Shown here: positions 52,199 to 60,182 of the stretch, piece by piece
Numbering within the stretch: position 1 is the first letter of the stretch
Layout: each line of letters begins with the position of its first letter
DNA from: a bacterium
Lineage (GTDB): Bacteria > Bdellovibrionota_C > UBA2361 > SZUA-149 > JAEUWB01
Length of the DNA stretch: 64,000 bases
Reading direction: 5' to 3'
NCBI GenBank assembly: GCA_016786595.1
Contig: JAEUWB010000060.1
Location: 1 to 64,000, forward strand
Made by a program: the position numbers and the translations under genes
The notes under the pieces: model-generated
What the model saw: the letters and a program-made list of their open reading frames with translations, nothing else
Told to the model about the DNA's origin: nothing
Database searches by the model: none

Positions 52199-52960
52199 AT
52201 GACACCCGATCAATACGTTGAATCAGTTTTATTAAAATATACTGCGCCGGTTGGAGCAAACTCACCATCGGAAATCATAGGTAGTACAGTTGCTGGCCCA
52301 ATACGTGCGTGGGCGGGAAATCAGCTAAACTCACTTGAATACTCTGGTTCTTACGCTAAAGGAACAGCTATTCATGGCGTTTCTGATGCGGACATTTTTA
52401 TCTCTCTCAAGGCAGACACGACTAACTCTCTTAAAGACCTATACGAGGGTGTGTATTCTTTAGCTGAATCGCAAGGTTGGTCTCCAAGAAGACAAAATGT
52501 TTCCATTGGAATTATCATTAATGGAAACCGAGGCGATCTCGTTTCCGGGAAAGTTCAGTCCGGCTATCAAAACTACCATAGTCTATATTTGTCCAAACGG
52601 GATTCTTGGACACAGACCAATGTTGCAAATCACATACAAATTGTTAGTCAATCTCAACGTATCAAAGAAATAAAAGCGATAAAAATTTGGAAAGCCTTAC
52701 GACAAATTGATTTTCCATCACTTTATCTTGAACTTTTTACAATCAATGCTCTTAACGGGCATTCTCGAAATGCCGTAGCAACCAACGTCATAACAGTTTT
52801 GAGGACCATTGGATCTTCTCTGAGCTCTACAAGGATTGTTGATCCCTCTAATACCAATAATATTCTATCTGACGAACTGACTAAGGCTGAAAAAGACCGA
52901 ATATCAGCCCTCGCTGCCTTGTCTGCTGTAGAGCGATCATGGGCAAATATAATATGGTGA
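52199..52960 (+). CDS. CD-NTase-like (OAS-type) nucleotidyltransferase
   Basis: A polymerase-beta-fold nucleotidyltransferase of 253 residues. The active site reads G50-S51-YAKGTAIHGVS-D63-A-D65, with a third acidic D113 in RGDLVSG. IKIWKALRQIDFPSLYLEL and a later VDPSNTNNIL resemble the OAS/CD-NTase C-terminal helical domain with its DPxNxxNN segment. CD-NTases make cyclic or linear oligonucleotide signals in antiphage CBASS systems. The neighbour overlaps by 22 bp and encodes a PD-(D/E)XK-type protein, so a signal-activated nuclease pair is plausible. I use ATG 52199; a GTG one codon earlier is possible. Other NTase families, such as aminoglycoside-type enzymes, cannot be ruled out without a profile search. 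Confidence 0.72.
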   Translation: MTPDQYVESVLLKYTAPVGANSPSEIIGSTVAGPIRAWAGNQLNSLEYSGSYAKGTAIHGVSDADIFISLKADTTNSLKDLYEGVYSLAESQGWSPRRQNVSIGIIINGNRGDLVSGKVQSGYQNYHSLYLSKRDSWTQTNVANHIQIVSQSQRIKEIKAIKIWKALRQIDFPSLYLELFTINALNGHSRNAVATNVITVLRTIGSSLSSTRIVDPSNTNNILSDELTKAEKDRISALAALSAVERSWANIIW

Positions 52961-53697
52961 ATGCAATGACTGATCGCTTGAAAGAAATTTTTACTGGTCT
53001 ACAAGAGCGCTTAGAGGGAGAACTGTGCGGGTCAAGAACAGCTGTTGCTCATTCTGGTGCACGAGGAGAGGCATCGGAGCAAGATTGGATAAATCTTTTT
53101 AAGCAGCACCTTCCGAATCGATATCAAGCTGATAAGGCTTTTGTGATTGATTCAACAGGAGCATGTAGTGATCAGATTGATATCGTTATTTATGATCGTC
53201 AATACTCTCCAATTCTTTACAACCAAGCTGGTCAGCAATATGTCCCCGCCGAAAGTGTGTATGCAGTTCTGGAGGCCAAGCAAGATTTGAGTCGTGAACA
53301 TATCATTTACGCAGGCGAGAAGGCCGCATCTGTTCGAAAATTGAAACGGACCTCAGCATCGATACCCCACGCTGGTGGCTCTTATGGTGCACGACCATTG
53401 CCAAGAATTATTGGAGGCATTGTAACTTATCAAAGTTCTTGGTCACCGCCATTTGGTCAACCTTTCAAAGATGTGTTGGCAGAGTTGGACAACGAGCATC
53501 GCCTCGATATTGGTTGCGCGCTGACCGCTGGATCATTCGAGATTACTTATTCAACTGATGCAATCATTGATATAGCTATTTCTGGGCAAGAGCGGTCGCT
53601 TGTCCAGTTTCTATTTAGACTACTTAAGCAGCTCCAATCTTTAGCTACAGCTCCAGCTATCGAATATGATGCTTACTTGAAACAGCTAATTGATTGA
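52939..53697 (+). CDS. DUF6602-like protein with PD-(D/E)XK nuclease signature
   Basis: I read this as a DUF6602-type domain. The nuclease-like core has an acidic helix residue (E44 or E47), then D81 in SDQIDIVIYD, and E112-A-K114 in YAVLEAKQDL, which is the D...ExK pattern of the PD-(D/E)XK superfamily. The rest (GGIVTYQSSW, LDIGCALTAG, then helices to residue 252) is of unknown role. No transmembrane segment. ATGs at 52939, 52954 and 52966 are all possible starts; the first overlaps the NTase gene by 22 bp. It is probably the effector partner of the NTase. The attC-like site begins 8 bp after the stop, so both genes appear to be one cassette. Confidence 0.7.
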   Translation: MGKYNMVNAMTDRLKEIFTGLQERLEGELCGSRTAVAHSGARGEASEQDWINLFKQHLPNRYQADKAFVIDSTGACSDQIDIVIYDRQYSPILYNQAGQQYVPAESVYAVLEAKQDLSREHIIYAGEKAASVRKLKRTSASIPHAGGSYGARPLPRIIGGIVTYQSSWSPPFGQPFKDVLAELDNEHRLDIGCALTAGSFEITYSTDAIIDIAISGQERSLVQFLFRLLKQLQSLATAPAIEYDAYLKQLID

Positions 53698-53704
53698 TAA
53701 AGGC

Positions 53705-53802
53705 GTATAACAATTGAGCCCACAAAGATTTCGCGCCTTTTAGCTCTTTTGGTTTGATTAACTGCAGAATTGGCGCGAAACTTGTGGCTCTAAACGTTAT
53801 AC
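53705..53802 (+). other. attC-like recombination site 1
   Basis: Left box GTATAAC (53705-53711) is the exact inverse of right core GTTATAC (53796-53802). Inner arms also pair (GAGCCCACAAAG with CTTGTGGCTC, and TCGCGCC with GGCGCGA) around a 36-nt terminal region. The 98-bp size fits attC. The next gene starts 18 bp after it. Confidence 0.75.
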
Positions 53803-53819
53803 AACAAAAAAATTGATCT

Positions 53820-54095
53820 ATGGACAATGAAGAAGCGAAAAAGTTGCTTGCTCAGGAATTGAAGAAGTATCGACAGAAATCCTACACGGAACTTCAAGTG
53901 CTTCTTAATGCACAAGACACTTACGCAGTAACTGGTAAAAGTGGCGCCGAATATCAAATAGAAATTCAGGTATTTTGGGATGATCAAAAAGATGGAAATC
54001 TTAGGGTTGTTGGCGCAGTTGACGACGGTGGGCTACGATCGTTCATGCCTCTTACAGATGGTTTTATTCTTACTCCTGAGGGAAAATTTTTTTAG
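53820..54095 (+). CDS. Small conserved-type hypothetical protein (cassette gene)
   Basis: The 91 residues have a helical N-terminus (MDNEEAKKLLAQELKKYRQK) and a small beta sandwich-like region (YQIEIQVFWDD through GNLRVVGAVDDGGLRSFMPL). The pattern recalls a small hypothetical family seen in many bacteria, with the core FWDD...GNxRVxGxxDDGG. No catalytic residues, signal peptide or membrane segment. It starts 18 bp downstream of the attC-like site, as expected for a cassette gene, and its own promoter is not apparent. Confidence 0.7.
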   Translation: MDNEEAKKLLAQELKKYRQKSYTELQVLLNAQDTYAVTGKSGAEYQIEIQVFWDDQKDGNLRVVGAVDDGGLRSFMPLTDGFILTPEGKFF

Positions 54096-54166
54096 CCCTC
54101 GTTCTGGGTTACTTTTCTAAATTGACAGAACGCTGAAGTAGCTTATTTATAACTTAAATAACTATA

Positions 54167-54277
54167 GATAATGAATGCAATAATATAGACCTATATTTGA
54201 TTTGTGATATTAATAGACGGTATATTATCAAAGAAATTTTAGGTAGATCATCGGTTATGGTGATCTATATGTTCTCC
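54167..54277 (+). repeat. 111-bp promoter-bearing direct repeat, copy 2
   Basis: Second copy of the element at 52077-52187, 2090 bp to the right in the same orientation, with 11 substitutions and no gaps. TTGATT (54197-54202) and TATATT (54221-54226) are unchanged. The terminal core has changed from GTTATAC to GTTCTCC. It would drive the gene starting 16 bp downstream. Confidence 0.8.
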
Positions 54278-54292
54278 CCTAAGAGTAATTAA

Positions 54293-54673
54293 ATGCTTAA
54301 AGCGTCACAAAAGAAGAAATTTGGAGTTCTTATTCGCGGAGCGAATTATCACTTTGAAGCTCAGGGTAAGACAGTGCGATATGGGTTTTACGTGACTCGG
54401 CTTGTGATCGCTCGAGACGCGCGATCAGCCGAAAAACAAGCTCTTAACTTGATTCGGCGAGATGCCAAATTGAGAAAACGAATTCTAAACCCAAAAAGTG
54501 ATTCCCCGATGCTATATATTGAAAGACTCGCTGAATTATCCTCTTGGGGTGGAATGAAACCCACGGGGTCTGGATACGCCTTTTTTCAGGAAGCAAGAAC
54601 GTCTAGGAAGAAACTGAGGAAGGCTGGGGAGAACAAACAGAGCGAGCAGAGGAAAGGCCGCAAGCGAAAGTGA
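54293..54673 (+). CDS. Hypothetical basic protein (cassette gene)
   Basis: I do not recognise a named family. The first 60 residues (FGVLIRGANYHFEAQGKT, then YGFYVTRLVIARDARSAEKQ) look like a small alpha/beta domain seen in uncharacterised short proteins. The last about 25 residues are Lys/Arg-rich and run into the next attC-like site, so the original stop may have been lost when the site was joined. It is soluble and strongly basic at the C-terminus. The promoter in the 111-bp repeat directly precedes it. Confidence 0.62.
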   Translation: MLKASQKKKFGVLIRGANYHFEAQGKTVRYGFYVTRLVIARDARSAEKQALNLIRRDAKLRKRILNPKSDSPMLYIERLAELSSWGGMKPTGSGYAFFQEARTSRKKLRKAGENKQSEQRKGRKRK

Positions 54674-54725
54674 AACTTTATATAGAGTTGGAGTGGCCTT
54701 TCCCCGCTCCTCCTAAACGTTATTC
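54631..54725 (+). other. attC-like recombination site 2
   Basis: Right core GTTATTC (54719-54725). The arms GAGCAGAGGAAAGGCC and GGCCTTTCCCCGCTCC pair with mismatches, and the left box GAACAAAC is a degraded inverse of the core. It overlaps the 3' end of the preceding ORF and ends 9 bp before the nitronate monooxygenase ATG. Confidence 0.55.
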
Positions 54726-54734
54726 ATCTAATAA

Positions 54735-55667
54735 ATGAATGTTATTAGTTCACTTCAAGTTAAATTACTTCAAGCGCCAATTGGTAGTTGCTGCACACCC
54801 GAGCTTGCAGCATCCGTCAGCAATAACGGTGGGCTAGGTGCACTTGCCGTAACCTGGCAGTCTCCCCGACAAGTCAGAGAGATCATAGAAGCAACCAAGA
54901 AACTAACCTCATTGGCATTCCAAGCTAACTTCGTTCTGTGCTTTCCAATTGAAGAGCAGCTTCGATCAGCCATTGAATCGCGAGTGCCCGTTATTACGTT
55001 TTCTTGGGGCATGCCATCTTCGACAACGACGAATGATTTGCTTGCTGCAAGGATTCCTTTTGGTATCCAAGTCTTAACGGAAACTGAAGCTAGACGGGCA
55101 AAAGAGCTTGGTGCTAGTTTTCTGATAACACAGGGGATCGAAGCTGGGGGCCATGTGCAAGGAAATTTACCGATTATCCAGCAAATTGAACGATTAAATT
55201 TAGTTGATATTGGTTTACCGCTAGTCGCTGCAGGTGGTATTGGAACTCCAATAGATGCCTTGAAAGTTCTTTCCTCAGGAGCAGATGCTGTAATGGTGGG
55301 TACACGTTTTGTCGCATCGAGTGAATCAGCTGCTCATGACGGCTATAAGAATTTACTGGTACAAGCTTCCAGTGCAGATACTGTTCTTACAGAGTGTTTT
55401 TCGGTTGGTTGGCCAAACGCCCCTCATCGAGTTTTACGCAATCCTGTGCTCGAATTATGGGAACAAAAGTTAAAATTGCCTGAACGGTCAGGAGCTTTTG
55501 CTCCTGACGGATCGCCGGTCGCACTGCTCTCGGATATGCCTCCAGTTCGCGGTGTGACCGGAAGTATTGATAATATGTGCTTGTATGCCGGAATGGGTGT
55601 AAGCGGTGTCGATCGCATAGCGAGCGTGTCCGAAATCATGGAAGAATTCAAGTGTAAATTGACGTAG
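54735..55667 (+). CDS. Nitronate monooxygenase-family protein
   Basis: An FMN enzyme of the NMO/2-nitropropane dioxygenase family, 310 residues. It opens with QAPIGSCCTPELAASVSNNGGLGAL, the family's flavin loop, followed by PVITFSWGMPS, GIEAGGHVQG (catalytic-type His), PLVAAGGIGTP and GADAVMVGTRFVAS, which bind the phosphate. It oxidises alkyl nitronates such as propionate-3-nitronate, or acts on a related substrate. The C-terminus differs from the short class I type. The gene fills one cassette: an attC-like site ends 9 bp upstream and another begins 4 bp after the stop. Confidence 0.87.
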   Translation: MNVISSLQVKLLQAPIGSCCTPELAASVSNNGGLGALAVTWQSPRQVREIIEATKKLTSLAFQANFVLCFPIEEQLRSAIESRVPVITFSWGMPSSTTTNDLLAARIPFGIQVLTETEARRAKELGASFLITQGIEAGGHVQGNLPIIQQIERLNLVDIGLPLVAAGGIGTPIDALKVLSSGADAVMVGTRFVASSESAAHDGYKNLLVQASSADTVLTECFSVGWPNAPHRVLRNPVLELWEQKLKLPERSGAFAPDGSPVALLSDMPPVRGVTGSIDNMCLYAGMGVSGVDRIASVSEIMEEFKCKLT

Positions 55668-55670
55668 GAT

Positions 55671-55727
55671 GGTTAACAATCAAATTAGCGGAACGGACAA
55701 GCCGCCCGCTGATTTAAGACATTATGC
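55671..55727 (+). other. attC-like recombination site 3
   Basis: 57 bp long, close to the shortest typical attC. Left box GGTTAAC, arms AAATTAGCGG and CCCGCTGATTT, right core ATTATGC (55721-55727), a variant of GTTRRRY. The ATG of the next gene (55724) lies inside the core. Confidence 0.6.
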
Positions 55728-56509
55728 TGCTGATATTTAAAATTATTCTTGTCCCAGCGATGATTGCTCTTGTTAGTTTTGCAGGGCGATTGTGGGGGCA
55801 TTATATAGGAGGATTTCTAGTTGGCTTACCACTGATCGTAGGCCCGATACTTATATTTTTGGCTATTGATCACGGCAACGAATTCGCCGCTACTTCTGCA
55901 AAAGGTGCACTAGCAGGAGTAATCTCAATAGGATTTTTCTGCTTCTTATATGCTATCACTTCCCAGAGGTTTGGAATCTTCTCATCACTGTGCGCAGGCT
56001 TGCTTGGGTTTGCAGCTTCTACCTCACTATTTTCTTTTCTTGATTTGCCACTCTTTATTACATTCCTTTTAGTTATTCTTCTTCTCTGCATTTTTCTATT
56101 TGCATTTCCGCAAAGCGATAAAATAGTGAAAAAACCTCAAACATCTTTTCTCGAAATACTCATTCGTATGATTGCTGCGGCTACGCTCGTTCTCCTGATA
56201 ACATATTCCTCAGATATCTTGGGCCCACGCCTTAGTGGCCTTCTTGCACCTTTTCCTATCGCTGGAACAATTCTGTCAGGATTCACGCACTACAGTTCCG
56301 GAGATGAGGCCGCCCGTCAATTACTGAATGCGTTTATTAAAGGTTTGTTCGGAATGGCGGTTTTTTGTTTTATTCTCGCCCTCACATTGTCTAGTCTTGG
56401 TATTTTGCTGACTTTGTTAATTGCCATCCCATTAACATTCATAGGTGGCAGCATAACAAAACATTACTGCCCAGAACGCCTGCCAAAAGCTTATTCTGAT
56501 GCTCTTTGA
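55724..56509 (+). CDS. Polytopic membrane protein of unknown function (cassette gene)
   Basis: The 261 residues form about seven or eight hydrophobic helices with short loops, arranged as two similar halves: FAGRLWGHYIGGFLVGLPL near 20-38 and LGPRLSGLLAPFPIAGTIL near 165-183 look like an internal repeat, as in transporters that arose by duplication. No family name recognised. It is a likely inner-membrane permease, substrate unknown. The start codon is within the attC-like core, so translation depends on upstream sequence from the neighbouring cassette. A cluster of small hairpins (56515-56555) follows the stop. Confidence 0.7.
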   Translation: MLLIFKIILVPAMIALVSFAGRLWGHYIGGFLVGLPLIVGPILIFLAIDHGNEFAATSAKGALAGVISIGFFCFLYAITSQRFGIFSSLCAGLLGFAASTSLFSFLDLPLFITFLLVILLLCIFLFAFPQSDKIVKKPQTSFLEILIRMIAAATLVLLITYSSDILGPRLSGLLAPFPIAGTILSGFTHYSSGDEAARQLLNAFIKGLFGMAVFCFILALTLSSLGILLTLLIAIPLTFIGGSITKHYCPERLPKAYSDAL

Positions 56510-56567
56510 ATACGCACGCCCGTTCGGGCAGAATGTAAACGTTCTGCGTAGTGAAATAATTGTTGAG

Positions 56568-57773
56568 CTAATCAGGATCAGATTCCATAACCCAACGAGG
56601 CAAAGTATCTTTTAGCTTCTCCCATTCACTTGAACCAAGTTTTATTTCGTCATCCGTTAAAAGGCAGCTATCAAAAGAAGCTATAAGTTCTTCTTTGTCC
56701 ATGTCTATGCCAATAATAACAATTTCTTGACGTCTATCACCAAATTCAGGATGCCATTCTTTCATATAACCACTATCTTCGGAGACTTCAGGTGGCCACA
56801 TCTCTTTCGGTGAAGCAGCCAGCCATTTACCACCAGGCTCTGCGCGACATGAACCTCCAGCTTGAGACCAAATGCCAGCCCAATCATTTCTTGAAGCTAG
56901 CCAAAAAAATCCCTTTGAGCGCAGAACTCCGGGCCACTCAGTTTTAGTTAGTTCATTAAATCTTTCCGGATGAAAAGGCTTTCGGGCTCGATACACAAAG
57001 CTTGAAATTCCATATTCTTCAGTTTCTGGGATATGTACTCCTGCGAGCTCTTTTGCCCATCCTGGGGCTCGTGATGCTTTTTCAAAATCGAAAAGCTTTG
57101 TATTCAGAACTTCTTCAAGGGGAACTTTTCCAAAACGGCTATGAATTACTTTAGCATCTGCATTTAATGCTTTGATGATACCTTCAACTTTCCCGAGTTG
57201 ATAATCATCAACAAGATCGCACTTATTAAGAATTATGACATTTGCAAACTCGATCTGATCAGTAAGAAGATCTACGATCGTTCTATCATCTGCATCATTC
57301 ACAGCAAGTTTGGCTTCAACTAAGTCTTCTTGAGATTCGTACAAAGTAAGAAAATTTGCAGCATCGACAACTGTTACCATGGTATCAAGAATTGAAACTT
57401 CAGATAAGTTCGCGCCCTCTCCCATGTCATAAACAAAGCTTGATGCCACTGGCATTGGCTCAGAGATTCCAGTTGATTCGATAAGAAGATAATCAAAGCG
57501 TCCTTCAGCAGCGAGCTTTGAAACTTCTTTCATTAAATCTTCGCGAAGAGTGCAGCAGATACACCCATTAGTCATTTCTACCAGCTTTTCTTCTGTGCGA
57601 CTAAGTGATGCCGTGCCGCTTTTTACAAGCTCTGCATCAATATTAATTTCGCTCATATCATTAACGATCACAGCGACTTTTAGCCCTGCGCGGTTACTAA
57701 GAATATGGTTTAAAAGTGTGGTTTTTCCAGCTCCTAGGAAGCCTGATAAGACCGTTGTGGGGAGTTTTCTCAT
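56568..57773 (-). CDS. COG0523 GTPase (CobW/ZNG1 family metal chaperone)
   Basis: A G3E GTPase of 401 residues: GFLGAGKTT (11-19), metal-binding C71-I-C73-C74 in TNGCICCTL, ESTGISEP, and ILNKCDLV (G4). The CobW C-terminal domain follows (FVYRARKPFHPERFN). Members deliver zinc or other metals to target enzymes and are often induced by Zur under zinc limitation. The divergent gene, 105 bp away, is a Fur-family regulator, so a zinc-limitation role is the best inference. It runs against the direction of the cassettes. AAGGAAA precedes the ATG. Confidence 0.9.
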   Translation of the reverse strand: MRKLPTTVLSGFLGAGKTTLLNHILSNRAGLKVAVIVNDMSEINIDAELVKSGTASLSRTEEKLVEMTNGCICCTLREDLMKEVSKLAAEGRFDYLLIESTGISEPMPVASSFVYDMGEGANLSEVSILDTMVTVVDAANFLTLYESQEDLVEAKLAVNDADDRTIVDLLTDQIEFANVIILNKCDLVDDYQLGKVEGIIKALNADAKVIHSRFGKVPLEEVLNTKLFDFEKASRAPGWAKELAGVHIPETEEYGISSFVYRARKPFHPERFNELTKTEWPGVLRSKGFFWLASRNDWAGIWSQAGGSCRAEPGGKWLAASPKEMWPPEVSEDSGYMKEWHPEFGDRRQEIVIIGIDMDKEELIASFDSCLLTDDEIKLGSSEWEKLKDTLPRWVMESDPD

Positions 57774-57878
57774 AACTAATTTCCTTAACGCAACTTAGTT
57801 GCATTATTACCTTGCTATGATATTATGTCAATATTTACGCTCTATTTTGTGATAAGATCCAGTTACACCAATTCCTAA
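57774..57878. promoter_or_regulatory. Divergent control region with two palindromes (candidate Zur sites)
   Basis: GCAACTTAGTTGC (57790-57802) is a perfect 6-1-6 palindrome, and TGATATTATGTCA (57818-57830) a near-perfect AT-rich one. The second resembles Fur-family operator halves (TGATAAT...ATTATCA). Both lie between the COG0523 and Fur-family genes and could serve both. Confidence 0.4.
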
Positions 57879-58301
57879 GTGTCGGAAAATGCATCAATGG
57901 TCAAAAGAGACTTTCCCTTAATGCCCCAGAAGAGAAATACCAAACAAAAAGAACTTGTTTGGATGACTATTCAAAAAGCGAAAAAACCTCTTAGCGTACC
58001 AGAATTACTGGAAAGCTTATTGACTATAAAATCCACTGTGAACAAGACAACTGTTTACAGAATTCTCGAGCAGCTTGTTCAAGAGGGCAAGCTTTCCCAA
58101 TTTACTAGCCCCGATAGAGTTACTCATTATGAATTACATTCAGGGCATTCAGGCCAGCATTCGCACTTTGTTTGTGAGAGTTGTGGAGATGTGACTTGCC
58201 TTCCAGAAACTAAGGAACGATCAAAAGTTGATGTCCCGAAAGGTTTTAAAGTTCATTTTGTTCAAAGCATCGTACTTGGAACTTGCAGAATGTGTGCATG
58301 A
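57879..58301 (+). CDS. Fur-family metalloregulator (Zur-like)
   Basis: The 140-residue protein has the winged helix LVWMTIQKAKKPLSVPELLE and VNKTTVYRILEQLVQEG, then a dimerisation domain with HSGQHSHFVCESCGDVTCL (structural-zinc C-x2-C with His-rich lead) and a C-terminal CRMC pair. Fur, Zur and PerR are hard to tell apart by eye; the divergent COG0523 metal chaperone favours Zur. I keep the GTG start; an ATG at codon 7 (57897) is an alternative. Expected to repress itself and the chaperone when metal is plentiful. Confidence 0.82.
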   Translation: MSENASMVKRDFPLMPQKRNTKQKELVWMTIQKAKKPLSVPELLESLLTIKSTVNKTTVYRILEQLVQEGKLSQFTSPDRVTHYELHSGHSGQHSHFVCESCGDVTCLPETKERSKVDVPKGFKVHFVQSIVLGTCRMCA

Positions 58302-58469
58302 GACAATAAATCTCTCATTCTGTTAATACAAGCTAGGCGCATTAGACTTATGACATGATTCAGATACTCATCAAGCACAGAAAGGACTTCATCGCGGAGC
58401 ACATTGAACCCAGACTAGAACCGCTCCTTCCAGCAGTATTCGAGTTTTTGCCTCGCACAAATACGATTT

Positions 58470-58577
58470 GGCAGAGTGTGCTCGATTCAGCAGTTTCTCT
58501 TTTATCATGCTGGTACTTCTCACGCACTTTCTTCAATGGATATCTACGCTGACAACTGCTGATTTAAAACGTTATCT
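58470..58577 (+). other. Possible decayed attC-like site
   Basis: The right part ACTGCTGATTTAAAACGTTATC ends at a GTTATCT core (58571-58577), closely resembling site 3. The arm GATTCAGCAGTTTCT at 58484 pairs with it, but no left box is preserved. The GntR stop codon lies in the core. The rest of the 270-bp gap (58302-58571) holds no supported gene; an ORF at 58355-58552 looks spurious. Confidence 0.4.
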
Positions 58578-59222
58578 TGACTTTGCTATCGCATTCATTT
58601 TCTCGATAATGATTCCCATCCCTGACCGCCAATTTTTTATAAGAGCCTTTTTAGCAGAATCTTTTTTGCCACATCTTATATGTTGAATGATTTCGTCATG
58701 CTGTTTAGCTGACTTCTGAACGCCATGGATATCTTCCATATAAAACCTTTCATACCTCTCTATTTTTTGCTTCTCTTCACTTAGAATCTCTTTGATTCTT
58801 GTATTCGTCGAATACTCAACTATTCCTTGATGAAAATCTCGATCAGCATGATGAGCTAAAATTGGCGTTTTGGCTTGTTTGCGAAATCGCTCATTCGATA
58901 TTTTCAATCGTTCGTGATTTGCATGCAAAAGCTCAAAGGCATCATCAAGCGCTAATGCTTCCAAAGTCCAAACGATTGGGTAAATAGCGCTCACTTCTTC
59001 AATGCTCATTTGTGCCACCGAAAAGCCTACATTGGGAATTCGTTTTACGAGACCCTCAGTTACAAGAGCAATAAGAGCTTGTCGTACCGGCGTCCTACTT
59101 ACGTGAAAGTTTTCAGCAATTTCACTTTCTTTAATTCTTTGACCAGGCCTTAGGTTGCCAGCAAGTATTTTATTTCTGAGCTTTGATTTCAGAGAATCAT
59201 CTAATTGTCCGTGTTCGATCAT
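58572..59222 (-). CDS. GntR-family regulator with FCD domain
   Basis: 216 residues: N-terminal winged helix (IKESEIAENFHVSRTPVRQAL, VTEGLVKRIPNVGF) and an all-helical FCD ligand domain with AHHADRDFHQGI, holding the family's Asp and His metal residues. FCD regulators usually respond to small organic acids or amino acids and bind TTGTATACAA-like palindromes, one of which (60183-60208) lies in front of the upstream partner gene. Its ATG overlaps the stop of the deacylase-like gene by 4 bp, so it is co-transcribed and likely autorepresses the pair. Confidence 0.88.
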   Translation of the reverse strand: MIEHGQLDDSLKSKLRNKILAGNLRPGQRIKESEIAENFHVSRTPVRQALIALVTEGLVKRIPNVGFSVAQMSIEEVSAIYPIVWTLEALALDDAFELLHANHERLKISNERFRKQAKTPILAHHADRDFHQGIVEYSTNTRIKEILSEEKQKIERYERFYMEDIHGVQKSAKQHDEIIQHIRCGKKDSAKKALIKNWRSGMGIIIEKMNAIAKSR

Positions 59223-60175
59223 TTAACCTCTGTATTTAGTCTGAGTTCAGCCAGAAACGCAGGGTCTCTTAGTTTGCGATGATTGAAAGATGGTAATTTT
59301 AATCGTTCAGCAGCCTGACGAATAACTGCCTTATAACTCCCTTTTAAATTATCATGATAACAGAACCCACTCACTGGTTCGCATAATGACTGCACTGCTA
59401 GTTCCAATCTCTCAATCGATTCAGGTTGATCATATCCTCCTGAAACAAGCCATTGATTAGGCAGTATTAAACCAACATTAAATGCAGCTTGATTGATGAG
59501 TAAAGATTCTGAGAGTGATGGTTCAAAGTGAATTCCTCCACAAAACACAATTGTCGGATCTGATGTGCAAGAGCGATGAATATTCGCCAGAGAATCAATA
59601 ACTACTTTGTGAGCTTCAGGATTCGACCAACTTGACGGGGAAGATCCGATTTCTAAATCTATTACTGGTGGCTTTATAGTTAATAGCTCTTCAGCTGGAC
59701 GCCCGACCATAGTCCCAGACCAATGGCTAGCTTCTGCAAGTGTTTTCCAATCAGCTAGATTACTTTGCTTACGAGAGACCTCAAGAGCGCGCAGTAGCGC
59801 TGATAACTTTCTTGACGAAGTAGGCCCGTATACTCCCGACTGTACATCAGCTGTAGAATGTGCACAGAATATATTCTCCGGAGCGTTTGTTCCTTGATGC
59901 CAGTTTACAACTGAAACAAGCTCAACCTCGGCAAAGTAATCATTGATTTCCGGCGCGATGTCCTTGTACTGATAACTAGCTACAGACGTTGTTTCTGCAA
60001 AAACCAGTTCGCTGCCTGAGTCCAATACGCGCGAGTAAACTGGTTTTCCTTCAATCGTTCTATCGGTGAGCGGCGTAGGCATATAGGTCTCCTTTGCCAT
60101 CTTATAAAGATGCGGAGCTACTGGGTCGATCTCAGTGTTTGAGCAGAACAGGAATAAATATTGGTGCGGCTTCAT
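59219..60175 (-). CDS. GEK1/DTD2-like D-aminoacyl-tRNA deacylase
   Basis: From ATG 60175 (318 residues), the order of segments follows the archaeal/plant D-aminoacyl-tRNA deacylase (DTD2, PF04414): an N-terminal segment, VVNWHQGTNAPENIFCAHS, an SGVYGPTSSRKLSALLRALE helix, ASHWSGTMVGRPAEELL, then the well-kept VIDLEIGSSPSSWSNPEAHK and VFCGGIHFEPSLSE. This family removes D-amino acids or aldehyde adducts from tRNA. It is usually described from archaea and plants, so a bacterial copy in a cassette with a GntR regulator is notable. Similarity by eye is convincing in the GSS and GGxHF regions and weaker elsewhere. The longer TTG start (60190) is less likely. Confidence 0.62.
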   Translation of the reverse strand: MKPHQYLFLFCSNTEIDPVAPHLYKMAKETYMPTPLTDRTIEGKPVYSRVLDSGSELVFAETTSVASYQYKDIAPEINDYFAEVELVSVVNWHQGTNAPENIFCAHSTADVQSGVYGPTSSRKLSALLRALEVSRKQSNLADWKTLAEASHWSGTMVGRPAEELLTIKPPVIDLEIGSSPSSWSNPEAHKVVIDSLANIHRSCTSDPTIVFCGGIHFEPSLSESLLINQAAFNVGLILPNQWLVSGGYDQPESIERLELAVQSLCEPVSGFCYHDNLKGSYKAVIRQAAERLKLPSFNHRKLRDPAFLAELRLNTEVK

Positions 60176-60182
60176 ATATAGA

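Noticed and set aside
56510-56567. Palindromes between the membrane protein and COG0523 genes as an attC site
   Set aside because: They form two or three simple hairpins (CGCCCG/CGGGC and GAATG/CGTTC) inside TACGCA/TGCGTA. The arms and box positions do not follow the attC layout, although a GTTCTGC string is present.
58355-58552. 65-residue plus-strand ORF downstream of the Fur-family gene
   Set aside because: No ribosome-binding site, odd composition, and it overlaps the decayed attC-like region; more likely spurious.
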